From NCBI GenBank assembly GCA_963711065.1, contig CAVQCO010000002.1, positions 124,001 to 188,000 of the forward strand: DNA of 64,000 nt, in the 5' to 3' direction. Within the stretch, counting starts at the first letter, position 1, and every line of letters begins with the position of its first letter. Source of the DNA: Bog-473 sp963711065 (GTDB taxonomy: Bacteria > Actinomycetota > Acidimicrobiia > Acidimicrobiales > RAAP-2). The position numbers and the translations under genes are program-made. Below, piece by piece: positions 8,622 to 15,878 of this stretch. Under the pieces are notes generated by a model. It saw only the letters and a program-made list of their open reading frames with translations, made no database searches and was not told the DNA's origin.

Positions 8622-9452
8622 CTGTCACCTGCTGCACCCGCTGCGATCTCGGCCGACCCCGCCGGCGCCCTCGTCGCCTTCGGGGCGGGGATCCTCTCGT
8701 TCCTGTCCCCCTGCGTCCTGCCCCTCGTGCCGGGCTACGTCTCCATGGTGTCGGGGCTCTCGGCGGCGGAGCTGGAGGCCGGCCGGGACGGGGTCACGCC
8801 GTCGGCCGCCCTGCGGCCCGTCCTGCGCGGCATCGGCCTCTTCGTCGCCGGGTTCACGATCGTCTTCGTCGCGCTGGGGGCCACCGCCTCGAGCATCGGC
8901 CGCCTGCTGAAGGCCCACGAGCTGGCGCTCGCCCACCTGAGCGGCGCCGTGATCATCCTCCTCGGGGCCGTCATGCTCCTCGGCGCCCTGCCGGCGCGGG
9001 TGTGGGCGCACGCGGGCACCGGCACGCTCGGCGTCGTCTCCCGGGTCACGGGCGAGCACCGTTTCGACGTGCGGCCGTCCAAGCTCGGCGCGTGGGCGGC
9101 CCCCGTGATGGGGATGGCGTTCGCCTTCGCTTGGACCCCCTGCATCGGCCCGGTCCTCGGCGTCGTCCTCGGCCTGGCGGCGCGCAACGGGTCGTTGCCC
9201 GGGGGGGTCCTCCTCCTGTTCTGCTACTCGCTCGGCCTGGCGGTGCCCTTCGTGGTCGTCGGCCTCGCCTTCGGCCGGCTCACCGCGACCCTGGCCCGGG
9301 CGCGCCACTGGCTGTGGGCGGTGGAGCTGGTGGCCGGCATCGTGCTCGTCGTGTTCGGCGTGCTGCTGTTGACGGACAACGTGAGCTGGGTCTCGACCCA
9401 GCTGTCCAACTTCCTGAACGACATCGGGCTCGGCCGGCTCTCGACCAGCTAG
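8622..9452 (+). CDS. ccdA: CcdA-type thiol-disulfide transmembrane transporter (start uncertain)
   Basis: Membrane protein of six predicted segments that carries reducing equivalents from cytoplasmic thioredoxin across the membrane for cytochrome c maturation. The two redox cysteines are in LSPCVLPLVPGY and WTPCIGPVLG. The first ATG/GTG in frame (8727) lies inside the first conserved motif, so the real start must be upstream. The frame is open back to 8577 and has no ATG, GTG or TTG there; CTG 8622, after a GGGGGG stretch, is the best candidate. It probably supplies the separate ccm operon at 13034-19852, about 4 kb away. It follows gmd by 19 nt, but a functional link is unlikely. Confidence 0.85.
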   Translation: MSPAAPAAISADPAGALVAFGAGILSFLSPCVLPLVPGYVSMVSGLSAAELEAGRDGVTPSAALRPVLRGIGLFVAGFTIVFVALGATASSIGRLLKAHELALAHLSGAVIILLGAVMLLGALPARVWAHAGTGTLGVVSRVTGEHRFDVRPSKLGAWAAPVMGMAFAFAWTPCIGPVLGVVLGLAARNGSLPGGVLLLFCYSLGLAVPFVVVGLAFGRLTATLARARHWLWAVELVAGIVLVVFGVLLLTDNVSWVSTQLSNFLNDIGLGRLSTS

Positions 9453-9686
9453 CGCCCTGACCCCAAAGGTTCGCGCGCCTGTGAGCGGGCGGACGGCCGA
9501 ACGTACCGGCACGCATCGGGGGCATTCCAAGAACACTCGGCCGTCGAGGTCGCGCAGATGGTGGCACCCGAGTATCGAGATCGACTCCGAGCCTCGGCCG
9601 CCGCGGGTTGCCGCCGACGCCATGGGGGGAGGCCAAACTGACCGGCTTCTGGGTGGCATGACAGCCCCTGTCAAACCCGGGGCGAT

Positions 9687-10454
9687 TCACTGAGTCGGAT
9701 TCTGCCCCATGCGGTAGACGGTCCAGATCGGCTGCCGAGGGGCGTGCAGGTCACCCCATGTCCGCTCGACCATCTCCGCGGACCATTCGTCGCGCATCTT
9801 CAGGGTGTGATCGACCAGTTCGTCGTTTGTGGGCGAAGCACCCAGAGAATGAGCGAGGGAGCGCAAAGTGGGTTCACGATTGGCGACGTACTCCTCATAG
9901 ACGACTTGGAAGAAATCGATCCCGAGCGACTCGAAGTGAGCGGACCATACCCAGTCGTCAGCGAGAACTTGAAGGAGATGCTCCCGAATGGCACCGAAGT
10001 CGTAGCCGAAATGTCCCGCATCGACATTGGACTCTGTTACTTGTGTGTGCCAGACGCCGGAGCGGTAGGCCCGCCACGCCGAGACGGCCTGCGCGACTTT
10101 GTCGCGGCGCACCATGTGCACAAATCTCAGGTCCGGAAAGTTAGATCTCAGGTCGAAGGCTTCCGAAGAATCACTGGCTCCTTCGTCATGCAACCGGGAG
10201 CACAGGGTGTGCGCCTGCTCCCAAGAGATCTTGAATCCGAACTCTCGGCCGGGACAGTTCTCGACTGCCCGTTCGACGTACTCGGCGGTGGTCCCGTCCG
10301 ACTCTGGGTACAAAGTGGACTGGAACGTTTCCGCAGGGGCTCCGATGCCCCATTGGTGCAAGTCCTCGCAGAGGAGGGTGCTTCCGCATCTCGGTCCGAA
10401 ACAGACGCAATAGAACCGTTTTCCTGTCGCCAGGAGTCGGTCATGGAGCGTCAC
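9687..10454 (-). CDS. Stf0-like sulfotransferase
   Basis: A 255-residue PAPS-dependent sulfotransferase resembling mycobacterial Stf0 (trehalose 2-sulfotransferase). Seen: the 5'-phosphosulfate loop GPRCGSTLLCEDL at residues 20-32, then GIGAPAETF, and the 3'-phosphate block FVHMVRRDKVAQAVS. The substrate cannot be told; trehalose is only the family precedent. Base composition is visibly lower in GC than the neighbours, and the gene lies next to an integrase relic, so acquisition by transfer is likely. Start GTG 10454; an ATG at 10444 is out of frame. The 234-bp gap on its other side (9453-9686) shows no supported gene. Confidence 0.85.
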   Translation of the reverse strand: MTLHDRLLATGKRFYCVCFGPRCGSTLLCEDLHQWGIGAPAETFQSTLYPESDGTTAEYVERAVENCPGREFGFKISWEQAHTLCSRLHDEGASDSSEAFDLRSNFPDLRFVHMVRRDKVAQAVSAWRAYRSGVWHTQVTESNVDAGHFGYDFGAIREHLLQVLADDWVWSAHFESLGIDFFQVVYEEYVANREPTLRSLAHSLGASPTNDELVDHTLKMRDEWSAEMVERTWGDLHAPRQPIWTVYRMGQNPTQ

Positions 10455-10542
10455 AGCGGGATCGTAGGAATGAAAGCTGGGAGCCCGCTTGGGACCCGCT
10501 GTGTCGGCCGGTTCAGTATTGCTCCGGCGATTAGGTCAGTGA

Positions 10543-10757
10543 ATCTCGCGGGAGCGCTCAAAGGTTCGCCATCGCTGGGAAACCGCCTGCCAGGTCGCTG
10601 GCCTCAGTGGACTTCACTTCCACGACCTCCGCGGCTCCGGGGCTCCGGGGCGACCTGCGCGGCCACCGCCGGCGCCAACACTGCACCACCTCGTCGTCGC
10701 ATTTGTCGGTCGAACAAGCGAGAAGGTGGCCGTTGTGCGGCCGAGGCTGATCCATGA
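10543..10757 (+). pseudogene. Relic of a phage-type tyrosine integrase (C-terminal part)
   Basis: After the stop codon TGA 10540-10542 the frame reads WETACQVAGLSGLHFHDLRG, which fits the region before and including the HxxR box (HDLR) of tyrosine recombinases. The frame then breaks inside a tandem duplication of GGCTCCGG (10633-10640 and 10641-10648). Removing one copy restores RGSGATCAATAGANTA, the usual continuation of that box. Downstream the sequence degenerates (RRICRSNKREGG where RRxGHS and the catalytic Tyr box are expected) and stops at 10755-10757. The N-terminal two thirds and the catalytic Tyr are missing. It marks an old integration event beside the low-GC sulfotransferase gene. 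Confidence 0.7.
10633..10648 (+). repeat. 8-bp tandem duplication GGCTCCGG in the integrase relic
   Basis: Two abutting copies of GGCTCCGG (10633-10640, 10641-10648). The duplication shifts the frame by two and accounts for loss of the integrase reading frame. Confidence 0.8.
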
Positions 10758-10784
10758 GCTCGCGCACGCGCCCAAGGTTGCTGG

Positions 10785-11675
10785 TCAGGGCACTGGCCGC
10801 GGCTCACCCTCCGGCGCGGATTCGGCCAGGACGCCGGAGACGGTCCGGGCGAACGTGTGGGCGTCGCCGGGCCAGCGGGCGGAGACGTACACGCCGTCGC
10901 GCACGACCCAGGCCGGCCGCGCGTCCGTCGCGGTGTCCCGGGCCCGCCCGCTCGTCTTGCGCCGGTAGTCGGGAACGTCGCGCGGCACGTCGACGAAGTC
11001 CCCGGGATCGGCCAGCGCGCGGGTGACCTCCTGCTGCACCGACATGTACCCGGCCGGCTGCCCCGGTTCCTCCACGTAGGTCCGGTAGTAGTCGGGGTCC
11101 CAGAAGCGGGTCCGGCTCGCGAGCTGCCACGCCCTGCCCTCCAGCTGCCAGGTCAGGGCGGTCGTGCGCCGGCCGTACAGCACCGAGCGCCCGCTGGCGG
11201 GCTCGACGGCGCGCGCCGCCACGAGGACGCCGTGGCAGATGGCCCCGACCGGCTTGCCGGCGCGGAACGAGTCGATCGCCATCTGTTGCACCTCGGGGCT
11301 CTCGAGGTAGTCGCGCATCCCGCGGGCGCGGTGCCCGCCGGGCAGCACGAGCCCGTCGTAGTCGCAGCGGCGCCCTGCACCCCAGTGGAGCGGCGACCCG
11401 AACGCGTCGTCGTCGAGCAGGGCGCCGTAGGCGCGCCGGGCCGCCGCGTCGGCCCGCAGGGCGCGGCCGACGACCGTCACGTTGCGGAGCAGGGGGACCG
11501 CGCCCCACACATCGAGCCCCCGCCCGGTGACCATCAGCTCGTCGGCCACTGCGGGCTGACCCGAGGGGGTGGCGAACACGACCCGGTGGCCGTCGTCCGA
11601 CAGGGTCTTCCAGCTCACGGCGACCTCGGTCGGGTCGAAGTCGCAGGCGGGGAGCGGCATCAACACGGTCGCCAT
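10785..11675 (-). CDS. DJ-1/PfpI family protein
   Basis: A 296-residue member of the class I glutamine-amidotransferase-like superfamily. Seen: Glu17 near the N-terminus, LVLPGGHRARG at ~109-119, and the nucleophile elbow AICHGV with Cys147-His148, the pattern of DJ-1/PfpI chaperones, glyoxalases and peptidases. It is longer than the ~180-residue core, with an extra C-terminal region after ~200. The long frame upstream of ATG 11675 is antisense to other genes and was ignored. A TAGTCT box 11 nt before the ATG may be the -10. Reaction unknown: glyoxalase III-like activity or an unknown hydrolase are both possible. Confidence 0.8.
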   Translation of the reverse strand: MATVLMPLPACDFDPTEVAVSWKTLSDDGHRVVFATPSGQPAVADELMVTGRGLDVWGAVPLLRNVTVVGRALRADAAARRAYGALLDDDAFGSPLHWGAGRRCDYDGLVLPGGHRARGMRDYLESPEVQQMAIDSFRAGKPVGAICHGVLVAARAVEPASGRSVLYGRRTTALTWQLEGRAWQLASRTRFWDPDYYRTYVEEPGQPAGYMSVQQEVTRALADPGDFVDVPRDVPDYRRKTSGRARDTATDARPAWVVRDGVYVSARWPGDAHTFARTVSGVLAESAPEGEPRPVP

Positions 11676-11741
11676 TGGTGCGAGGCAGACTACCGATCGC
11701 TCCCGAGCACACGCCGCGCGTCGGGGGTAGCGTCGCCGGGC

Positions 11742-12257
11742 ATGGCCGACATCGACACCGACACCGAAACCGGCCCGCCGGCGATCTTCTCGCTCGACGA
11801 CGGGATCGAGAAGCTCTGGGTGCAGGCCTACCAGGGCGAGGTGCTGGGCGAGGCCCTCTTCGCCGGCATAGCGGACCGCCTCGACGACGGCGAGCACGCC
11901 CGCAAGATGCAGGTGCTCGCCACGCTGGAGCGGCGCACCATGGAGGCCGTGGCGCCCGCGCTCGAGCGGGCCGGCATCGCCACCGAACCCGACGCCGAGA
12001 TGGTCCCACTGGCCGAGGCGCTGGCCGCCGACTCGGCGACGAGCACCTGGGAGGAGCTCATGGCCGCCGCCGTGACCGTCACCGGTCAGTTCATCCCGCT
12101 GTACCAGCGGATCGGCGAGCTGGACCCGACCGAGCGCAGAATCGCGGACCTGCTGGTTGACCACGAGGTCGCCATCCGCGACTTCGCGCGGGCCGAGCTG
12201 GCCGGCGAGTCGGCGACGTCGCTGCAGGCGGTGCACGCCCTGGCGCACATGCGCTGA
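11742..12257 (+). CDS. Hypothetical helical protein, possibly ferritin-like
   Basis: A 171-residue, almost entirely helical acidic protein that I do not recognise. It has several acidic/His positions in helices (DDGEHARKMQ, ERRTMEAV, LVDHEVAIRDFARAELAG) that recall the helix-bundle layout of ferritin-like or DUF892-type proteins, but no clear ExxH pair set can be assigned. A TAGCGT box ends 8 nt before ATG 11742, consistent with a leaderless transcript. It is followed after 3 nt by a methyltransferase on the same strand, so the two are probably co-transcribed. Function unknown. Confidence 0.6.
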   Translation: MADIDTDTETGPPAIFSLDDGIEKLWVQAYQGEVLGEALFAGIADRLDDGEHARKMQVLATLERRTMEAVAPALERAGIATEPDAEMVPLAEALAADSATSTWEELMAAAVTVTGQFIPLYQRIGELDPTERRIADLLVDHEVAIRDFARAELAGESATSLQAVHALAHMR

Positions 12258-12260
12258 ACC

Positions 12261-12968
12261 GTGGGGACCGGGCCCGACTTCGCTCGGTTCGACCGCCGCC
12301 ACTACCCGGTGCTGCGCACGCGGGAGGGCTACGAGGCCTGGGCGCCGACCTACGAGGACACCGTCGAGGACGTCATGGACCTCGCGCTCCTGGAGCGCAT
12401 CGAGTCGGTCCCCTGGCCGCGGGTGCGCCGCGCCGCCGATCTCGGGTGCGGCTCGGGTCGCACCGCGGCCTGGCTCCGGACGCGCGGCGACTTCGCCGTC
12501 GACGGCGTCGACCTCACGCCGGCCATGCTCGAGCGTGCGCGCGCCCGTGGCATCCACGACCGCCTCGTCGAAGGCGACGTGCGCGCCAGCGGGCTGCCCG
12601 GGGCCGCCTACGACGTCGTGGTCTGCGTCCTGGTCGACGAGCACCTGCCCGAGTTGGAGGGGCTCTACGCCGAGGCGCGCCGGCTGCTCGCCGCCGGCGG
12701 GGCGTTCGTCATCGTCGGGGTCCACCCGTTCTTCGTGATGGCGGCGGGGATGCCGACGCACTTCGAGGTCGCCGGCCGCGGCCCGGTGGCCATCGAGACC
12801 TTCCTCCACCTCCCCTCCGAGCACGTGGCCGCCGCCGGCGCCGCCGGCTTCGCCCTCCGCGAGATGCACGAGGCCCTGGTGGACGACGAATTCCTCCGTC
12901 GCAAGCCGGGCTGGCTGCCCTACCGGGACTGGCCCTTCAGCGCCGCCTGGGTCTGGGCGGCCGCCTGA
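12261..12968 (+). CDS. SAM-dependent methyltransferase, class I
   Basis: A 235-residue small-molecule methyltransferase. Motif I is AADLGCGSG at residues ~58-66, followed by the acidic motif II VDGVDLTPAML and a motif near LVEGDVRASGLP, the standard SAM-binding order of the UbiE/type 11 group. The N-terminus (YEAWAPTYEDTV) also fits that group. GTG 12261 begins 3 nt after the stop of the upstream hypothetical gene, suggesting one transcript. Substrate unknown; some relatives act on quinones or other small acceptors. Confidence 0.85.
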   Translation: MGTGPDFARFDRRHYPVLRTREGYEAWAPTYEDTVEDVMDLALLERIESVPWPRVRRAADLGCGSGRTAAWLRTRGDFAVDGVDLTPAMLERARARGIHDRLVEGDVRASGLPGAAYDVVVCVLVDEHLPELEGLYAEARRLLAAGGAFVIVGVHPFFVMAAGMPTHFEVAGRGPVAIETFLHLPSEHVAAAGAAGFALREMHEALVDDEFLRRKPGWLPYRDWPFSAAWVWAAA

Positions 12969-12969
12969 C

Positions 12970-13009
12970 GGTCGGGGCCCCGGACCCGCTTGGAACCCCG
13001 GGACCGACC
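12970..13009 (+). terminator. Imperfect hairpin before the ccm operon
   Basis: GGTCGG (12970-12975) can pair with CCGACC (13004-13009), and the inner GGCCCCGG/CCCCGGG segments extend the stem with a bulge. It lies between the methyltransferase stop and ccmA. There is no U-rich tail, so terminator function is only possible. Confidence 0.35.
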
Positions 13010-13033
13010 CCCCCTACCATGGTGGGGAAGGCC

Positions 13034-13762
13034 ATGGCCCCTGTCGTCCAATTCCGCGCCGCTGTCGCACTCGCCGGCCGCTTCCCCGCCCTCGCCGGGG
13101 TCGACCTCTGCCTCCAACAGGGCGAGGTCGTCGTCGTCGTCGGGGCCAACGGCGCCGGCAAGACGAGCCTGCTACGCGCCTGCGCTGGGCTTTTGCCCGT
13201 CACGGCGGGCGAAGCGACCGTGCTGGGCGTCGACCTGACCACGGACCACACGAGCGTGCGCCGCTACGTCGGGCTCCTGGGCCACGCCGCGCCGCTCTAC
13301 GACGAGCTCAGCGCGGCGGAGAACGTCCGCTTCGCCGTCCGCGCCCTCGGGCTGCCGGCGGAGGCGGCGGACCACGCGCTCGACCGGCTCGGCCTGACCG
13401 GCCGGGTGCGCACGACCCCGACCGGACGCCTCTCGGCCGGGCAGCGCCGCCGCGTCGCGCTCGCCGCGCTCCTGGCCCGCCGCCCCGCCCTGTGGCTGCT
13501 CGACGAGCCCCACGCCGGCCTCGATGCCGCGTCGCGCACCCTGCTCGGGCAACTGGTCGGCGAGGCGGTCGCCGACGGGGCGACGGTGCTGCTCTCGTCG
13601 CACGAGCCGCAGCTCTCGGTCCCGCTGGCCGACCGCGTCGTGTCGATGGGCGGGGGGCGGGTGACCGGTGAGGAGCCGGGCGGGCGCCGCGTCACCCTCA
13701 CCGCCGTGCCGGGCGCCGAGCCGGACCGTGCCGGCGGGGTGGGAGCCATCCATGTGGCATGA
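13034..13762 (+). CDS. ccmA: Heme exporter ATP-binding protein CcmA
   Basis: ATPase of the CcmABCD complex that releases holo-CcmE in System I cytochrome c maturation. Seen: Walker A GANGAGKT at residues 37-44, the ABC signature LSAGQ at 133-137, and Walker B LWLLDEP at 153-159. At about 242 residues it is slightly longer than the usual ~205-220 because of a glycine-rich C-terminal tail after the SSHEP switch. ATG 13034 is chosen because GGGGAAGG lies just upstream; ATG 13019 is an alternative. First gene of an operon in which almost every junction overlaps; it overlaps ccmB by 11 nt. Confidence 0.9.
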   Translation: MAPVVQFRAAVALAGRFPALAGVDLCLQQGEVVVVVGANGAGKTSLLRACAGLLPVTAGEATVLGVDLTTDHTSVRRYVGLLGHAAPLYDELSAAENVRFAVRALGLPAEAADHALDRLGLTGRVRTTPTGRLSAGQRRRVALAALLARRPALWLLDEPHAGLDAASRTLLGQLVGEAVADGATVLLSSHEPQLSVPLADRVVSMGGGRVTGEEPGGRRVTLTAVPGAEPDRAGGVGAIHVA

Positions 13763-14420
13763 CGCCCTGCTGGTGGCGGGCAAGGACCTGCGGATCGAGG
13801 CGCGCTCGCGTGTCGCGCTGTGGCAGGTCGTCCCGTTCGCGCTCCTCGTGCTCGTGCTCCTCGCGCTGGCCATCGGGCCGGATCAGACCGCGCTGCGCCG
13901 CGCCGCGCCGGGGATCTTCTGGGTCGCTCTGTTGTTCTCGACCGTGCTGGCGATTCAGCGCAGCGTGGCCGTCGAGTCGGGCGAGGGCACCCGCGACGGG
14001 CTCCGCCTGTCGGGCATCGATCCCGCCGGGATCTTCCTGGGCAAGGCGGCCGCGGTGGGGCTCCAGCTTCTCGCCCTCCAGCTCGTGCTGTGGGCGGGCG
14101 TCACCTTCCTCTTCGACGTGCGCGTGCACGTGGTGTGGCTCGCGGTCACGGCCTGCCTGCTGGCCACGATCGGACTGGCGGCGGCCGGCGTCCTCTACGG
14201 CGCGCTCTCGGCCGGGCTGCGCGTGCGCGACACGCTGCTGCCGTTGCTGGTGCTGCCGGTCCTCGCGCCGGTGCTGCTCGCCGGCTCCAAGGTGTGGGAG
14301 GCCGCGCTGAGCGGCAGCGTGTCGTCGGGGACGCAGTGGCTCAAGATCCTCGTCCCCTTCGCGGTGATCTACCTCGTCGTGGGCATCGTCCTCTACGGCC
14401 CGCTGCAGGAGGCGGCATGA
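13752..14420 (+). CDS. ccmB: Heme exporter permease CcmB
   Basis: Integral membrane subunit paired with CcmA. The 222-residue protein has an N-terminal WHDALLVAGKDLRIEARSR, matching the conserved cytoplasmic start of CcmB (KDLRxExR), and six hydrophobic segments. The signature around FSTVLAIQRSVAVESGEGT and GLRLSGID also fits the family. ATG 13752 lies inside the end of ccmA, and the stop overlaps the ccmC start as ATGA, so translation is coupled. Confidence 0.9.
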   Translation: MWHDALLVAGKDLRIEARSRVALWQVVPFALLVLVLLALAIGPDQTALRRAAPGIFWVALLFSTVLAIQRSVAVESGEGTRDGLRLSGIDPAGIFLGKAAAVGLQLLALQLVLWAGVTFLFDVRVHVVWLAVTACLLATIGLAAAGVLYGALSAGLRVRDTLLPLLVLPVLAPVLLAGSKVWEAALSGSVSSGTQWLKILVPFAVIYLVVGIVLYGPLQEAA

Positions 14421-15211
14421 GCACCCCCGCGCTCGGGCCTTCGCGCCCGCGCTGGCTCGACGCGGTCGGCGCACTCGGTGTCGTCGCCCTGGGCTTCACG
14501 GTGTGGCTCGGCCTGTGGGTGACCCCGCCCGACGCCGTCCAGGGGAACCTGGCCCGGCTGCTCTACATCCACCCGCCGATCGCGACGGTGGCGTTGTACT
14601 GGGTCGGCATCGTGGCGGCCGGCGGGAGCCTGCTGTACCTGTGGCCGCGCACGCGCTCGCTCTTCTGGGACCGCCTGGCCGCGTCGGCCGTCGAGGTGGG
14701 CGCGGTGTTCGCGGCCCTCACCCTGGTCACCGGGTCGTTGTGGGGCCGGCCCGCCTGGGGCACCTGGTGGACGTGGGATGCCCGCCTGACCTCGACCGCC
14801 CTCCTCCTCCTGCTCGAGATCGGCTACCTGGCGCTGCGCCGCGTGCCCGCCGATCCCGCCGTCCGGGCCAGGCGCTGCGCGGTGGCCGCGCTGCTCATCG
14901 CCGTCGACATCCCGCTGGTGCACTTCTCGGTGGACTGGTGGAACACGCTGCACCAGGGGGGCACGTTCATCGACCCCGGCTTCAAGATCCACGCCTCGGC
15001 ATCCATGTCGTGGACGTTCCTGCTCGCGTTCGTGGCCTTCTCCCTCATCTTCGTCTGGTTGCTGGGCGTCCGCTACCAGGTCGAGGTGCTGCAGGACGCG
15101 GTGGGCGACCACGAGCTCGAGGTGTCGCTGGCCGAGCGATGGAGCGAGGACACCGGGTTCGTGGGCGCCGACCTCGTCGGCCAGGCACCGGCAGGCGGAG
15201 GCGCGCCATGA
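14417..15211 (+). CDS. ccmC: Heme-handling protein CcmC
   Basis: Membrane protein that presents heme to CcmE. The 264-residue protein carries the tryptophan-rich WGTWWTWDAR motif at about 114-123 and two candidate periplasmic heme-ligand histidines in IHPP (His52) and VHFSVDWWNTLHQ. Six membrane segments are visible. The C-terminus has an extra ~40 residues of acidic sequence (VGDHELEVSLAERW) beyond the core. The ATGA overlap with ccmB and another with ccmD point to coupled translation. Confidence 0.92.
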   Translation: MSTPALGPSRPRWLDAVGALGVVALGFTVWLGLWVTPPDAVQGNLARLLYIHPPIATVALYWVGIVAAGGSLLYLWPRTRSLFWDRLAASAVEVGAVFAALTLVTGSLWGRPAWGTWWTWDARLTSTALLLLLEIGYLALRRVPADPAVRARRCAVAALLIAVDIPLVHFSVDWWNTLHQGGTFIDPGFKIHASASMSWTFLLAFVAFSLIFVWLLGVRYQVEVLQDAVGDHELEVSLAERWSEDTGFVGADLVGQAPAGGGAP

Positions 15212-15369
15212 GCTACGTCGACGCCGGGTACGCCGTCGCGCTCACGACGCTTCTCGTGTACGCCGTCAGCCTGCTCCTGCGCCGCCGGCGCTGGGAGCGG
15301 GCGCTGAGAGTGTCGGAGGCGCCGGCCACCGAGGGCCAGGATGCGCCGGCCCGCGGCGAGCGGTCGTGA
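15208..15369 (+). CDS. ccmD: CcmD-like small membrane protein
   Basis: A 53-residue protein with one hydrophobic segment (YAVALTTLLVYAVSLLL, residues ~8-24) followed by an RRRRWER stretch and a short polar tail. That is the layout of CcmD, which helps release holo-CcmE from CcmABC. Sequence is too short for certain family assignment; position between ccmC and ccmE with 4-nt overlaps on both sides decides the call. Confidence 0.8.
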   Translation: MSYVDAGYAVALTTLLVYAVSLLLRRRRWERALRVSEAPATEGQDAPARGERS

Positions 15370-15878
15370 GCGGCACGACCACCGAGCCGAGCCCGCCGCC
15401 CAGCCCTCCTTCCTCCGAGGCTCCCCGGGGGCCGGCCATGCCCCCCCGCCGGCGCCGGACCAGCCGGCGCGTCCTGGCCGTCTTCGCGCTGCTCGTCGTC
15501 GCCTTCGTCTTCCTGCTCGTGGAGGGACTGGGGAGCTCGCTCAACTACTTCGACACGGTCGACCAGGCCTACGCCAACCGGCACACGCTCGGCACCACGA
15601 CGTTCCGCCTGGAGGGGACGGTGGTCCCGGGCACCATCCGGGCCACGGCCACCGGCTCCGACTTCTCCATCTGCCAGGGGCCCCACGTGGTGCACGTGGC
15701 GAACACCGGCAGCCCGCCCGCCCTCTTCCAGGAGAGGATCGGGGTGGTCGTGGTGGGGCACTTCACGTCGGCCACGTCGAACGACTTCGTGTCCGACTCC
15801 ATCTTGGTGAAGCACTCCGCCACGTACAGCAACCAGTACCCCAACCGGGTCAAGAAGGCGACCGGAGCGGCCTGCTGA
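15366..15878 (+). CDS. ccmE: Heme chaperone CcmE
   Basis: Membrane-anchored periplasmic protein that carries heme covalently from CcmC to the CcmF/H ligation complex. The 170-residue protein has a Pro-rich cytoplasmic N-terminus, one membrane anchor at ~35-52, an OB-fold beta domain and the heme attachment motif LVKHSATY with His150 and Tyr154, the HxxxY form. The other known form, CxxxY, is therefore excluded here. It starts with GTG 15366, overlapping ccmD, and its stop overlaps the ccmF start (TGATG). Confidence 0.93.
   Translation: MSGTTTEPSPPPSPPSSEAPRGPAMPPRRRRTSRRVLAVFALLVVAFVFLLVEGLGSSLNYFDTVDQAYANRHTLGTTTFRLEGTVVPGTIRATATGSDFSICQGPHVVHVANTGSPPALFQERIGVVVVGHFTSATSNDFVSDSILVKHSATYSNQYPNRVKKATGAAC

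Larger units (their letters stand above)
10455..10784. other. 330-bp gap without an intact gene; contains the integrase relic
   Basis: The stretch between the sulfotransferase start and the end of the DJ-1 family gene has no intact reading frame with family support. Its middle and right part hold the broken integrase fragment described separately. The left ~90 bp would carry the sulfotransferase promoter, but I see no convincing -10/-35 pair. Confidence 0.6.

Noticed and set aside
9453..9686. Small minus-strand zinc-ribbon-like frame (ILGCHHLRDLDGRVFLECPRC region)
   Set aside because: CxxH...CPxC pattern is suggestive, but there is no supported start and the flanks look random; not enough for a gene call.
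9744..10757. 337-codon plus-strand frame across the sulfotransferase region
   Set aside because: Mostly antisense to the Stf0-like gene; only its last part coincides with the integrase relic.
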